From Apiosordaria backusii (Eukaryota; Ascomycota; Sordariomycetes; Sordariales; Lasiosphaeriaceae): DNA of 64,000 nucleotides. Positions 1 to 9,977 of the stretch are shown here, piece by piece. The notes under the pieces were generated by a model. It was given only the letters and a program-made list of their open reading frames with translations, did no database searches and had not been told where the DNA came from. Where the stretch lies: positions 372,001 through 436,000 of the forward strand of contig JAUKTV010000001.1 of assembly GCA_030549205.1 (NCBI GenBank), given 5' to 3'. Both the position numbers and the translations under genes were made by a program. How positions within the stretch are numbered: position 1 is the first letter of the stretch; each line of letters begins with the position of its first letter.

Positions 1-530
1 GTTTTCCTGGTAGCGCTATGTCGATCCTCTTAGAGTGTCTACCCACTTTGTCCGGCAAGGTCTTGGGAGGTAGCTTGGCCCACGCGATACGGAGGGTTGT
101 TGATCGCATTCTGGGTTCCTGGGCTTGTTGCATAGCGCTCTGTTGGGTTGCCTCCTTTGCTTTTCCCTTAGCTATATTCAGGATTTCGTTTTGGGCACTC
201 TTTGGGATCCAGACAATCGAGATCGTATTCCCAGCGTCCCGGACAGCTCTCATAGCGTCGTACGCTTCGTAGATATATTGCTGTCCTGACTGCTGGCGTG
301 GCTTCTTCAGTGTCAACACGGCCGCTTTGTTGCTTGTGGCGAGGACGATCCTGCGGTACCGGGCTTTCCGCAATAATCTTAGCGCATGTCCGACTGCCGC
401 AAGTATTGCTGAGTACGGGTTCTGTTCCGTCCGGGGGCCCAATGTCATGTTGAAGGTCTCGTCCCTTGGGCCACCATGCGCACCGGTCCATCGGTCCTCT
501 TCTGATTGGTTAGCTACATGGATTATCTCT
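1..530 (-). mobile_element. Tad-like LINE fragment (RNase H / C-terminal part), partial
   Basis: Read on the minus strand, one frame stays open from about 530 to the left edge (more than 170 codons) and gives the C-terminal part of a non-LTR retrotransposon polyprotein. Visible landmarks in order are a TLGPRTEQNPYSA block, RRIVLATSNKAAVL followed by KKPRQQSGQQYIYEA, a WIPKSAQNEI block and a closing KRIDIALPGK. The PRQQSGQ and TSN blocks are typical of Tad-clade LINEs with an RNase H domain. The acidic residue expected in the first block (usually NPYTAEL) is Ile here, so the domain is probably not fully active. Upstream of about 530 the frame is lost and a 12-bp stretch, AATCAGAAGAGG, is duplicated, so the element is truncated or rearranged there. 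The frame shows no heavy C-to-T decay, so RIP has not obviously hit it. The rest of the element lies outside the window. Confidence 0.72.
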
Positions 531-894
531 TCTCGTGATACCTCTTCTGATTGGCCCACAGGTTGAAGTGCTTACAATTGGAGCATGAGAAGCTGTAGGG
601 CGGGCAATGTGTTGATTAAGCTGCAGATGTTCGATGTCGCGTTCAAAGTCGGTCGGGCGACGCCCAGACCCTGATAACCCTGATACCCCTGAATTTACCA
701 CCCTGACCGTCCTGATATTGTAGTTCAACAGTTGGCAGCATCAGATAATGAGTCATACGCTCCTTGACATCCTCATGTTGCAGCGGATGATGCATCAAGA
801 GAAGAAGAGAATCCACGAAAGAAATAACCTTAAGAATCCAGAAGCGTGGTTTCATCCACAATCGCCTACAGACTTGTTGTGTATTACCATTAGA
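531..894. other. Spacer, no gene seen
   Basis: This is the degenerate continuation beyond the LINE frame. Short open frames on both strands have no recognisable domain or splice-consistent extension. Confidence 0.5.
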
Positions 895-1134
895 AGCCAT
901 TTATGGCTTCAGTAGAGGCAGCGACTCCCTATGCTACTTGCCTAAGTCAAAACGTAGAAGCTGTTTCTGGCTCCAGCACAGGCAGACCATCGCTGCCTAC
1001 ACAGACAAAATGAAAAAAGCCGTTTCTGGCTTTAGCAGAGGCTGAGATTTCATGTCATGATCCTAGCGCTGCCTTAGGCTCAATGGTTTGCGTTGTAATC
1101 ATATGGAAGCTGTTTTTGGCTCTGCAAGAGGCAG
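895..1134. repeat. Degenerate repeat, unit about 60 bp
   Basis: Four imperfect copies of a core resembling AGCTGTTTCTGGCTCCAGCA, each followed by an AGGCAG-like end, begin near 895, 958, 1018 and 1106. A diverged fifth copy lies near 2105-2130. The core shares the TGGCTC element with the adjacent 17-bp tandem array, which suggests that the array arose from part of this longer unit. Confidence 0.6.
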
Positions 1135-1173
1135 AAGTTCCTTTTTATAATATTTGTCAAGCCGACTGGCTAT

Positions 1174-1292
1174 GCTCCAAAAATGGCTCTGCTCCAAAAA
1201 TGGCTCTGCTCCAAAAATGGCTCTGCTCCACAAATGGCTCTGCTCCAAAAATGGCTCTGCTTCAAAAATGGCTCTGCTTCAAAAATGGCTCT
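1174..1292. repeat. 17-bp minisatellite, 7 copies
   Basis: Seven head-to-tail copies of GCTCCAAAAATGGCTCT with two variants (CACAAA at 1225 and GCTTC in the last two copies). As 17 is not a multiple of 3, each frame cycles through the same peptides, which explains the overlapping repetitive ORFs here. It is not coding. Confidence 0.9.
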
Positions 1293-1294
1293 TG

Positions 1295-1650
1295 GAATCA
1301 AACAGACCCACTCAAAAGGTAGCATTCGATGGCTGGCGGCTCCGTAAGGCGAGTATGAACTAGCGTAAAAATGCAATCTTACATGCCTGATCAAGTTAGA
1401 AACTATCTAAAGTTTCGGTGAACCGGGATGTACACCTACTCCAGGGAAATAAAACCTAGCGCAATACAAGCCCCATAAAACTATGACAAATCTGGTATAG
1501 CAATGTTGATCGTCAACAGCCACATACGTAATATGGAATTCTATCGAATTGTAAGTCACTTTGCTACCAATTTCTATAGCAGGGGTACTTACCAGCTTTT
1601 AAGGAAATGCAAACCCGCTCGCATTGCATCACTGTGACCACACCCACACC
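1295..1650. other. Spacer, nothing recognised
   Basis: No gene, RNA or strong repeat is visible between the 17-bp array and the CCA-rich array. Confidence 0.5.
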
Positions 1651-1700
1651 ACCACCACCACCCACCACCACCTACCACCACCTACCACCACCTACCACCA
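1651..1700. repeat. CCA-rich array with 10-bp CCTACCACCA units
   Basis: A (CCA)n stretch grades into three exact copies of CCTACCACCA (1671-1700) preceded by a CCCACCACCA copy. Short proline/histidine-rich ORFs here are a by-product. Confidence 0.8.
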
Positions 1701-2873
1701 TAGAAATCAACGCTCTTGTCAACCACAACGATATTCACAATACACCTGCAGCCGAGCAATTTTACCGGCTACGGCTTCAAAGGCTCCCACAGCAGTGCCC
1801 ACTGACTACTTTCAAATTCTGGCTTATAGTATGCCCGGTAGGTTAAAGAAAGTCATTGAAGCAGAAGGCCGGAGCATTAGGTACTAGTATAGGTACTTCG
1901 TTTTGTATGGGAAAATGGCTGTTTTGTAAGTACTGTGACTTAGAAAGAAATAGATTAAATGTCTGGGTTTTTTTCCTTATGTGGTTAGTAAGTCACACGC
2001 TAGGCTCAATTACCCCTGGTATAGGTGTAGGAACAATGTTTGGAGGGAGATGATTTGCCTGATTTGGACGAATTTAGAAACTGATCCTGGCGTGGACATA
2101 CCACGCTGCTTCTGACTCTGGCGAAGGCAGGGGTTGCCTATCACAATCCCTACCTGCTTGACCAAACGGTCTATGCTCCAGAAACAGCTCTGGAATAACC
2201 TGGTGTCACGTAAATTTACTCATTGCTCACCCTGCTCAGGGCCTTTCTCACCATGCTCAGGGCTTCTCCACTTCCGCTCAGGTTAAAGCGGCAAGTGCTC
2301 AGGTCCAAGAACGGAAATGGAAACTGTTGATGTCGGGATTCCGATATTATAATAATTTATTAACGCCCGGCGGCTAAGCCGAAAAGGGCAACTATTACCG
2401 ATTGAAGCATACATTCCCCACGATATGTCCTGATCTCCTTAAAGCCCATGCAAAGTCCATTCTAGCTTATGCGATCTGTTTTACCATTTCTCTACGGATT
2501 CTCGTGGGTTAGTAGGATTGTTAGTAGGCTGGCTTGAAGTCGGTTCTTCAAGTGTTCAACGTCCTATCTTCGGCGGCTGAAGCGGTGCCTGCTGTCCGTG
2601 GCACGAGGTGATAGGTGTAGGGTCGGTGGAGAGTGAAGGTTGGCCGGTCAAGTATTTTAGATTCCGATATTGTTTGTAACTAAACTGATGCTGGTTTAAG
2701 GCGTGTGCCACACCACTGCGTGGAAGGTGGAGCTAAGGTTTTGAGTTTTTCCGCGAGTGACCCTCATTCTAGCTTAGACGAACAAACGACTTCTGTTTAT
2801 ACCACCGAAGTCCACGTCACATATCTGACAAAACTCGAGGGTGTCATGGCTTAGCAGTGAAGGACAGGATTAC
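1701..2873. other. Repeat-rich spacer, no gene supported
   Basis: It contains a diverged copy of the 60-bp unit (about 2105-2190), clustered GCTCA(C/G) motifs at 2218-2285 that recur at 5860-5905, and a 12-bp direct repeat GATTCCGATATT at 2337 and 2668. No frame carries a recognisable domain. It looks like old transposon debris. Confidence 0.5.
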
Positions 2874-3034
2874 TGTCATAATTAACCAACACTGCAAGAT
2901 GCTCGAGGGTGCTCGGCAGCATAGCAGGACGAGCACTCGGGAAGGATTCTAGTATATAGTCGTTCGGTTAGGATGAACTCAGAAGAGTTCATCAGTATGC
3001 AATCACAACACTAACATATAATTCCGTTTGAACA
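2874..3034. repeat. Possible solo-LTR remnant
   Basis: The segment begins TGTCAT and ends TTTGAACA, so it has TGT...ACA termini like many fungal LTRs. It contains a TATATAG box and a short inverted repeat, GAACTCAGAAGAGTTC, near its 3' end. No convincing target-site duplication was found and no internal retrotransposon domain is nearby, so this remains a guess. Confidence 0.25.
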
Positions 3035-3045
3035 GGTGTAGAAGC

Positions 3046-3209
3046 GGCGAGTCTGAAAGCGGTGAGTCTGAAAGCGGTGAGTCTGAAAGCGGTGAGTCTG
3101 AAAGCGGTGAGTCTGAAAGCGGTGAGTCTGAAAGCGGTGAGTCTGAAAGCGGTGAGTCTGAAAGCGGTGAGATGGAAGCTGTGGGTCTGAAAGCGGTGAG
3201 CCTGAAAGC
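3046..3209. repeat. 15-bp minisatellite, about 11 copies
   Basis: Units of GGTGAGTCTGAAAGC run head to tail from 3046. The copies are near perfect to 3165 and degenerate to 3209. The period is a multiple of 3, so one plus-strand frame reads GESES repeats and the opposite strand reads HRFQT repeats, but neither frame has a natural start, splice site or flanking coding sequence. It directly follows the LTR-like segment. Confidence 0.85.
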
Positions 3210-5964
3210 ATCAAAAGTGGTTTGAGGTGGCAGAATCCTTATCTAATCTACCTAAACATGTAGATTAGATCCCAAGATCCGGCATCAATGAAATACAGCA
3301 CGTATTTGTGGATTTTACAGTACCTTCTTCCGTGTGGTTTCCAGCACTTGCACCACCAGCAGCACTTGCGGTTGGAAACCGCAGCTCTCACAGCGAGCCA
3401 GAGTTTTCTGCCACAGCTGCCACAGTGAGCCACACTGCTCTCTGTCAGAACTCTCAACAGATTGAAGCCACGGCAGCCACAGCGTTCTCAACGGCCCAGG
3501 ACCCGGCAGCCACAGCGTTCACTGGAATCAATCGAATACGAGGGACTCAACAGGGCTTATCAGCGATACAAGCCACTATGGGCCACTGAACCGATGGAAG
3601 TTGTGGGGAGCGATAAGGAGGAAAACGAGGTCTTCAATGCCCATAAAGGGCTTCCCTCGCGGTATGTTTGGAATTGTCTTTTCTTTCCTTCCTTAAGTTC
3701 AAGTTCAAGCCAAACAGTCAGAGTTTAATATACTGGTTCACCACACTCTCTTCCTAGACATAGATCCCTATAGTTCAGTGCCTATGATTTTATTAACAAG
3801 GCATAGTTCCCTATTTCTTTTTCTTTTGCAGGGCATAGTTCCCTATACTTGCCTTCCTTCGGTGTCACCTCACACCGTACCTCGCAGTTCAGGGACCCCA
3901 GAGTCTTCACGGTAATTGCTTCCACCTACCCGACAGGGCCTAATCAACTGGCCTGCCGGCGTGTGTTCCCGTAAACATGAAGGGGCGGTCTCTCGGAACT
4001 GCAACGTATTGGGCGCGAACAAAGTCTAGAAATTCTAAAGAGGTAACCACGTAGCGTCTCTTCAATGCCTGCGATAGCAACAAAGCAATATTGCAACCTT
4101 AACATTTCTCGACTTACTCCCAAACTTCCGAGTTTCGACAGCCCCAGAGTCGCCCAGCCGCCGAACAACTCAGCCCTGCCGAACGAGCCGGCTAAGTGGC
4201 CGAACAGGTCGATCAGCTAAATGAACGTGCATTACCACTTCTTCGAGTGAGTGGTTAGGAAAGTAACAAACATTATGATAAGAATAACCTCGAATGTATT
4301 TAGAATGACATTTTGATGGAAGGTCGCCCAACGTGGCAATATCAGAGCTAACGTTAGGCATGTTTGTTCAGACGCAGATCCCGTCCTTGCTCCGAGCGAC
4401 TTTTGGAAGGTCGACTTCCAGGCACGACTCGAAGCTCCTGAAAGATGAGGATAAGTGGAAATACATATACATCCGATGAAACGATCATCGATATATTCAT
4501 CGAGCGAAGCCTTCAGCGCGGTCTAAAGAAACGATTCAAGGACCTAAAAAAATCGATTGGGAGATGGTGGGCAGCTACATGGAAGGCCTTGGTACCTTGT
4601 TTAGGAGGAATATACCCTTCAGCATGTAGTTTATTTACAAAGAAGTTAGCTACAAGTGACTCTACGTAAAGGGCAAGAAAAAGAAGCAGAGCGCTACTGA
4701 GGCTCGAAAGCTTTAAAGATCTGCCGACGCTGGTGTTTACAGTAGAACCGAGTCTACAGCAACAAGCCCTTCTCTAGAGCCCAGATATCGAGAAAAATGA
4801 AATATGAAAGGGTGGCAACGACCCCCCTGGCGGATAGCAACGTGTATGAGGGTTATCTCCTTTACGTCTAACTTGCAAATAGTCCCTATCTAAGATTGCC
4901 TCTGAGTGAAGACCGCCCGATGCCTTCACTTCACGGACGCTAGTCGGCGTTCCTTCAAGCAGGAGCCCATGTATCCCTGCGCATTAGCCAGCCACTTCGT
5001 GTTTTAGCTATGCCTTTACGCTATCTGCTGCCGCTTCTCCTCTCCCCATCCAACTTGCCCCTGACCGTTCCTGACTCCGCCACTCTCGCGTTCACCGACG
5101 TCTGCTGCCTGCTCTATACCAGCTGGCATATTCAAAGTTCGCGGCCTCTGAGCCAAGAAGCAAATCAGTTCCCACATCGGCAGGAATCATACGACTAAAC
5201 CCCCGATAGCTCCATTTTCTTCCATGAAGAGTCGGAAGTTGTAGGGTTATCGGCAATACCGACAGGAATAGAATCCTTGGTGATGCGAATGTAAGTTCTG
5301 CCTTCTGAGTGGGTCTCTCAGCCCCTCCTCCTTTCCCCCTACTTACATTTTCAGCTCAATATGCTCGCCAGTGGTCCTGAAGGAAGTAGGCCGAGGGCGG
5401 TGCGCCTTACAGCTGCTCCGTTTGCATAGTGCTATGGATCTATGGCCATTGAAGTTTGACGCCCCTCATCCCTTGAGGTTAGTATACGCCTGTTGAATTA
5501 ATCCACCAGGTGCCCCTACTGTTCCCTAGTACATGTTCCTCCACTAAAGGGACGGCAAAATGGAAACTCGGGCAACGGACAGGTAGTCTGCTACACACAT
5601 TCTCGCCGTCTTTACGTGATCTTTGAATTGTAGTAATCAGCTATTTAGTTAACTAGATGTTTATGAATATGCAATTCATAAGTGTCTTCTTCTGTTAGAA
5701 AAATGGACAAGTTCGTCTATGTCTAAAGTTGCAATTTTAATACAAATGGTGGTTCTAGTGGGTTTGATAACGGGCTACTGGCACACGCAAGGAGAAAACG
5801 GAAGTCATGATCAGTTTTGGTTGCGGCAAGTATAGCCGAACGGTCCTTAGACCCACTTCAGCTCAGGGTGATGCTCACTGCGCTCACCTTTTGCTCACCT
5901 TGTGAGACCAATACGGACTGAGCCAAAAAATTTGTCGGGTGTGACTATATAGGTAGTAAGTCAC
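3210..5964. other. Gene-poor region, no gene supported
   Basis: Short open frames near 3308-3728, 3944-4361 and 4445-4669 have no recognisable domain and no consistent splice extension. Small repeats are present: a GCAGCCACAGCGTTCTCAAC-like unit at 3474 and 3508, CATAGTTCCCTAT at 3803 and 3834, and GCTCACCTT motifs near 5880. The composition is consistent with decayed repeats. Confidence 0.5.
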
Positions 5965-8532
5965 TCACAACACTGTTCGAGGCGTAGCCTCCATCTGGCC
6001 ACGTTTAATCCCCAGCCTCACCCTCCTGATCCGATCCATCTTATCCAGAACTCTCGTCTCCAGCCGCAGTACCGTTTCCTTGTAGAACGTCTGCGTCGTC
6101 CACTCAAACGAACACCCTAGCGCCCTTTGCATACCGCCTTCGCTCCCGCAGATGAGCAGCGCCTCGGGCGGCCTCCGAGCCTGAAACAGCGTGGCCGTCA
6201 TGCTGTACGTGTCAACAAGGGTAAACACCTAGATGTTATCGTCGGTCAGCATTCTTCCTGTGATGCTGATGATTCTCAAATAGCAAGGCAAGAAACACAT
6301 GGGAAGCTAGTAAACATACCCTCATATCCCCCGGCCCAGCCCTCTTCGCCTCCTCCACCATCCTCCTCGTCTCCTCGACAACAGTGGGATCCTCACTGAC
6401 GATGTACCGCCCCTCCTCCTCAATCTTGTGCACCGCCAGCGGCGAGCTCGCATACCAGCTCCACTTCAACCTGCCCATATCAGCGCCCCAGATCTTGCGT
6501 TCGATCTCGCTGATGGGCATGTACCCCTCAAACCCAAAGAAAAAAGGTTGAACACCCCAGAATTTCCCGCCGTAAAGGAGGCGGATGATAAAGGGGGAGA
6601 ATACAAGAACGGTCAATGCCCAAAAGAGGAAGAAGCCCCCGAGTGTGCTGACCGGGGGCCAGGGGATGAGGGCGAGGATTGTGCCGATTAGGAGGGGAAT
6701 GACATTGATCCGCAGGAGCCACTTGAGAATGCGGCGGAGGAGGGAAGGGTAGGAGGTTGTGAAGGGGGTGCAGAAGCCTGACCAGTGAACTGTGGCGGCT
6801 AGGCAGCCGTCGAGGATGATGGTGTCGGTTTGGGGGTCTAGGCGGGTGTGGGAGGGCTCTTGCTTCTGCTGTTGGGGGGAAGGGCTCGGGAATTCGGTCA
6901 TTTCTGTGACGGTGGGGGATGGGGACCAGGACTTTTGGAGGGGAGAGTTGTAGGCTGGGTGCGAGGGAAGCGGGGGCGAGTTGAGGGGAGCCTGGCTGTG
7001 GAAGGAGGCTTGTGATCGTGAAGTAAGATGGGTTTGGGAATGGCTCATGACTGAGGGGGAGTAGGTTTGGGGGAAATATTGACGTTTAGGCTGAGATAGA
7101 GGACTGGTTGGGAGAACCTTCTCCGAAATGATACCATCGTCATCTCGGTGGAAGAATTCCTGGTCGAACTCGTACTTGTTCATGGCGTCCATTTCGGCTT
7201 CTTGTTCATTATACACTCCAATCCCAGCCACCTGAACACTGGGTTCAATGTCCCAAAGTCGAGCACCGTATAGATCGGTCGTGTCGTACCAGAGCTGCTC
7301 TTCCCCTTGCAGCAGACAAAGCATTCTCTCAAACAGACGGTTGTTGTAGTTCTCAAGTGATAGGCGGGCAAAGGCGAGGAAGGCGGAATCACTTGGGTGA
7401 ACGGGAGGCCGTCTCCCCAACAGCCCCATGAGAGCATATGAGTAGTCCCCAGGCAGATACTGGCTACCAGCTTGGCGGGCGCTGAAGCATTCCAGAGCAA
7501 CAGTGGTGAGCTCAAGATCGCTCAGCTTGAGGTTGCCAGAGTAGTGATCTATCAGACGGCGAACTTGGTAGCGGTCCCTTGAGGCCTCGAGACATCGGGC
7601 CGCGAACTGATTCTTGGGGATGACTTGTTTGCGGATTGTGCCATACTGTGGTGCTGCCGAGTCTTGGTAAAGATCGGCTATGTCTGGTGACAGGGGCTCT
7701 TCCTCGCCCTCGGAAACGTAGTAACATGTGATCTTGGATCCTTTGCTAAGAAGGAGCTCTGGGAAGGTCCAGATTGACTGAGACCAGGAGGACAAAAGTG
7801 CGTAACAGGGGTCTTTGTTGCTGTTCTGTTGCTGATGGGCGGAAGCATCCTCTTCGGGCAGCTTGCCGAGGACAATTGCCATGCCACTCGAGCCTCGCAC
7901 GATGTCACTCATCCTCCACACATCCAGGGCCAGCTTTTCCTTTGGTCCGGAGAAGCATTTTTCACTGATCCAATAGCAACTCAAACCTGCTTCCTTGGTT
8001 GCGCGCCGTGCCAGTTCGTGCAAGACTTCTCTGTCTTCATAGGAGTCTGTATTGAATTGAGACCCTCTCCAAGCGATGAAGAGGTATTCGGGGCAGTGAC
8101 TCTTGTTCTGTTTCATCCACTTCATGGTGTCAGCGAATATTGACAGTGCTCTGGGGCAGGGGTGTCATGGCAAACCTGTTCGACGTCGGTAGACTGGTAC
8201 ACCTGGTACTCTTCGCCATCCTGGACAACGGTTTGCGGCTTTGTATCCAACCAACACAGACGCCGAGGTAGCAAAATGCGCTCAGTTCTGTCTGATGCAG
8301 CACGAGGAGTCTTCTCCGTATGGGAAGTGGCAAAAATGGCAGGCCGTTCGGTAATTGTCTTTTGAAACTGCGTCTCCCTCCCTAGAGGGTTTCCGTAGAC
8401 ATTGTCATCCATGTGGTTGCGGCTAGTCTTGGCCCGTCCAAAGTATCGGTACGGCACGGGGTCATAATTCCCTCCGTTTCTGATTTCTCCTCCTCCAGGA
8501 TTCACAGCAAAGTTCTGACGCTTCATCAGCAT
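5965..8532 (-). CDS. HET-like (heterokaryon-incompatibility type) membrane protein, 3 exons
   Basis: Proposed exons on the minus strand are 8532-8176, 8119-6320 and 6228-5965, giving 806 aa. Intron 8175-8120 starts GTTTGC and carries a CTGAC branch point. Intron 6319-6229 starts GTATGT and ends CTAG. All junctions are phase 0. The block with ARRATKEAGLSCYWISE, then VWRMSDIVRGSSGMAIVLG, resembles the HET-domain core (an aromatic-WID motif, then a MSDIYRGA-like motif), which in known proteins triggers allorecognition cell death. A low-complexity Pro/Ser/Gln linker follows (about residues 400-500), then a hydrophobic pair of helices around FFLFWALTVLVFSPF and a conserved-looking tail. The HET assignment is by motif resemblance only. 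The first exon may instead be spliced to the ORF immediately upstream (8532-8912), in which case the protein starts at 8912. Confidence 0.6.
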
Positions 8533-8912
8533 TATTCATCTCTGTCAAGGTTTAGGGCAATGCAGATTACCAAGAAGAACATCAAGGGCGTGATGACAAT
8601 GGCCCGTCCGACGATCTGAGAAATGTCTCCAAAGCTGTACTCTTTCACTGGCTTATTGACATCATCAATGTGACTGAACACCCAGTTGGAAACCTTGAGT
8701 GGTGTCGGCCCGACATTCTTGATCTGTTTGCGCTTCCAAGTGCTTCCGCCTTTTCCGTGGCGAACATCATTGGTAGCCTGCACTTTGAGCTTGATGAACT
8801 TGCCAGTGTTGTAAGAGATGGTGCAGTCAGAATAGACATCGCTGTAGGTCCGGCCAAAGACATCCCGGGACTTGTATCTGGTGAGCTGGGTGTACTTGTG
8901 TGTGGGAGTCAT
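8532..8912 (-). CDS. Small predicted membrane protein (126 aa), or first exon of the HET-like gene
   Basis: An intact ORF starts at an ATG at 8912 and ends with a single C-terminal hydrophobic helix (AIVITPLMFFLVICIAL) and a short charged tail. Its TAA stop overlaps the ATG of the next ORF (TAATG at 8532). Two readings are possible. It may be a separate tail-anchored protein. Alternatively, an intron of 50 nt (donor GTAATC inside the helix, acceptor GATGAAG, phase 0) joins it to the HET-like ORF. The splice would cut the helix in half and the donor is weak, so neither reading is secure. No domain was recognised. Confidence 0.5.
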   Translation of the reverse strand: MTPTHKYTQLTRYKSRDVFGRTYSDVYSDCTISYNTGKFIKLKVQATNDVRHGKGGSTWKRKQIKNVGPTPLKVSNWVFSHIDDVNKPVKEYSFGDISQIVGRAIVITPLMFFLVICIALNLDRDE

Positions 8913-9977
8913 CGTGACTATAGATAAGGTACAGGCAGGTACGCGGCCTAGCGATGATCGATGACGACCACCTGGGCTTGACGCTGTGCTTGGGCAGTTG
9001 GTTGCGAAGATGCTGGTTCAGTTGATGCCAATTTGGGTCCGGCAGCAGAAGTCGGAGGAGATGATTGCTGAGAAGGGGTCTGCTCGGCGGCGGGTTGTTG
9101 AACTTTCCGTCTTTGAAACCTGGGCTTTGCCCTGGATACTCCGCTTGATGGTTGACCGTGAAGACGGCTAGGGGCTGGCCATCCAGGAGCCTGAAGAGAA
9201 GGTTAGACGTTGCGACCAGTGCTGGGCTCTATGGGATTGGGAATCATGGATATACCATTCCAGTGCTCGGTGATGAGATACCGGTCCGTAACGTAGTTAT
9301 ACTGGGTGGTTCTACTGATACCGGGTATGGAACAATAACAATGTGAATGGCGTGCAGGTCAAAGACACTGGGCCAGAACATCTCTGGTCTCGACTTACAT
9401 ATCTTGGACTGGCGTCACTGTGAGGCGTTCTTGGCAAGCGCTTCCAACGACAGCTGAACAGAAAATCATGCGCCATCCCCCCCTGAGTCCACACATAACC
9501 GCTGAGGCTGAGGGCTTTGACACCTGCGACAATCTATCTCAGGCATTCCACACCGAATTCAAGAAAACGGTATGTTCCCCTTTAATTTCTTGATGCATGA
9601 GATGTGCCTCCTGAGATTGCCAACGCGGGGGTCCCAAAGCAAGATGGTTCCATTGAAGGACCCAATCCCGTGTGGCTCTGCATCTTTGGGTGGTACCACA
9701 GCATGTAGCCGGGCGGGCTGTCGTGACCTATCACGCTGAATCCGGCAAAGGACTCCTCAGCTGAAATAGGAGGCGCTTCGGGATTGCTATGTGGAGGTTG
9801 AAAAGAGGGAACAGGGTGCAACATGGCTTTTATCAATCGGAATTTGCCGAGCCTCGTCCTCACCGACCCCTTTTTCGAGAGTTTGAAGCGATTCATCATC
9901 TCAATTACTTTGTTTCATGGAGGACGGGAAGGAGCTGCCCATTGCAGACGAACAGCCGCCTACGCACAGTCCCAAAA
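8913..9977. other. Intergenic; possible small spliced gene on the minus strand
   Basis: No confident gene. On the minus strand there are good splice signals: GTAAGT at 9398 with an acceptor at 9302, and GTATAT at 9255 with a CTAAC branch and TTCAG acceptor at 9192. Joining them gives a short frame passing through YNYVTDRYLITEHWNG and stopping at 9169. An upstream minus-strand frame at 9582-9899 could supply more, but no complete model or family could be recognised. The rest is promoter sequence for the two flanking divergent genes. Confidence 0.3.

Noticed and set aside
2337..2680. Target-site duplication suggested by the repeated GATTCCGATATT
   Set aside because: A 12-bp repeat 331 bp apart is too long for a normal LTR duplication, and the bounded segment has no terminal repeats.
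3046..3209. CRISPR-like array
   Set aside because: The units are directly adjacent with no unique spacers, and the genome is eukaryotic, so it is a simple minisatellite.
3462..3728. 88-aa ORF with QPQRS repeats
   Set aside because: Most of it comes from the local GCAGCCACAGCGTTC repeat, and there is no support for expression.
4445..4669. 74-aa ORF in repeat land, possible transposon relic
   Set aside because: No conserved transposase, integrase or reverse-transcriptase motif could be seen.
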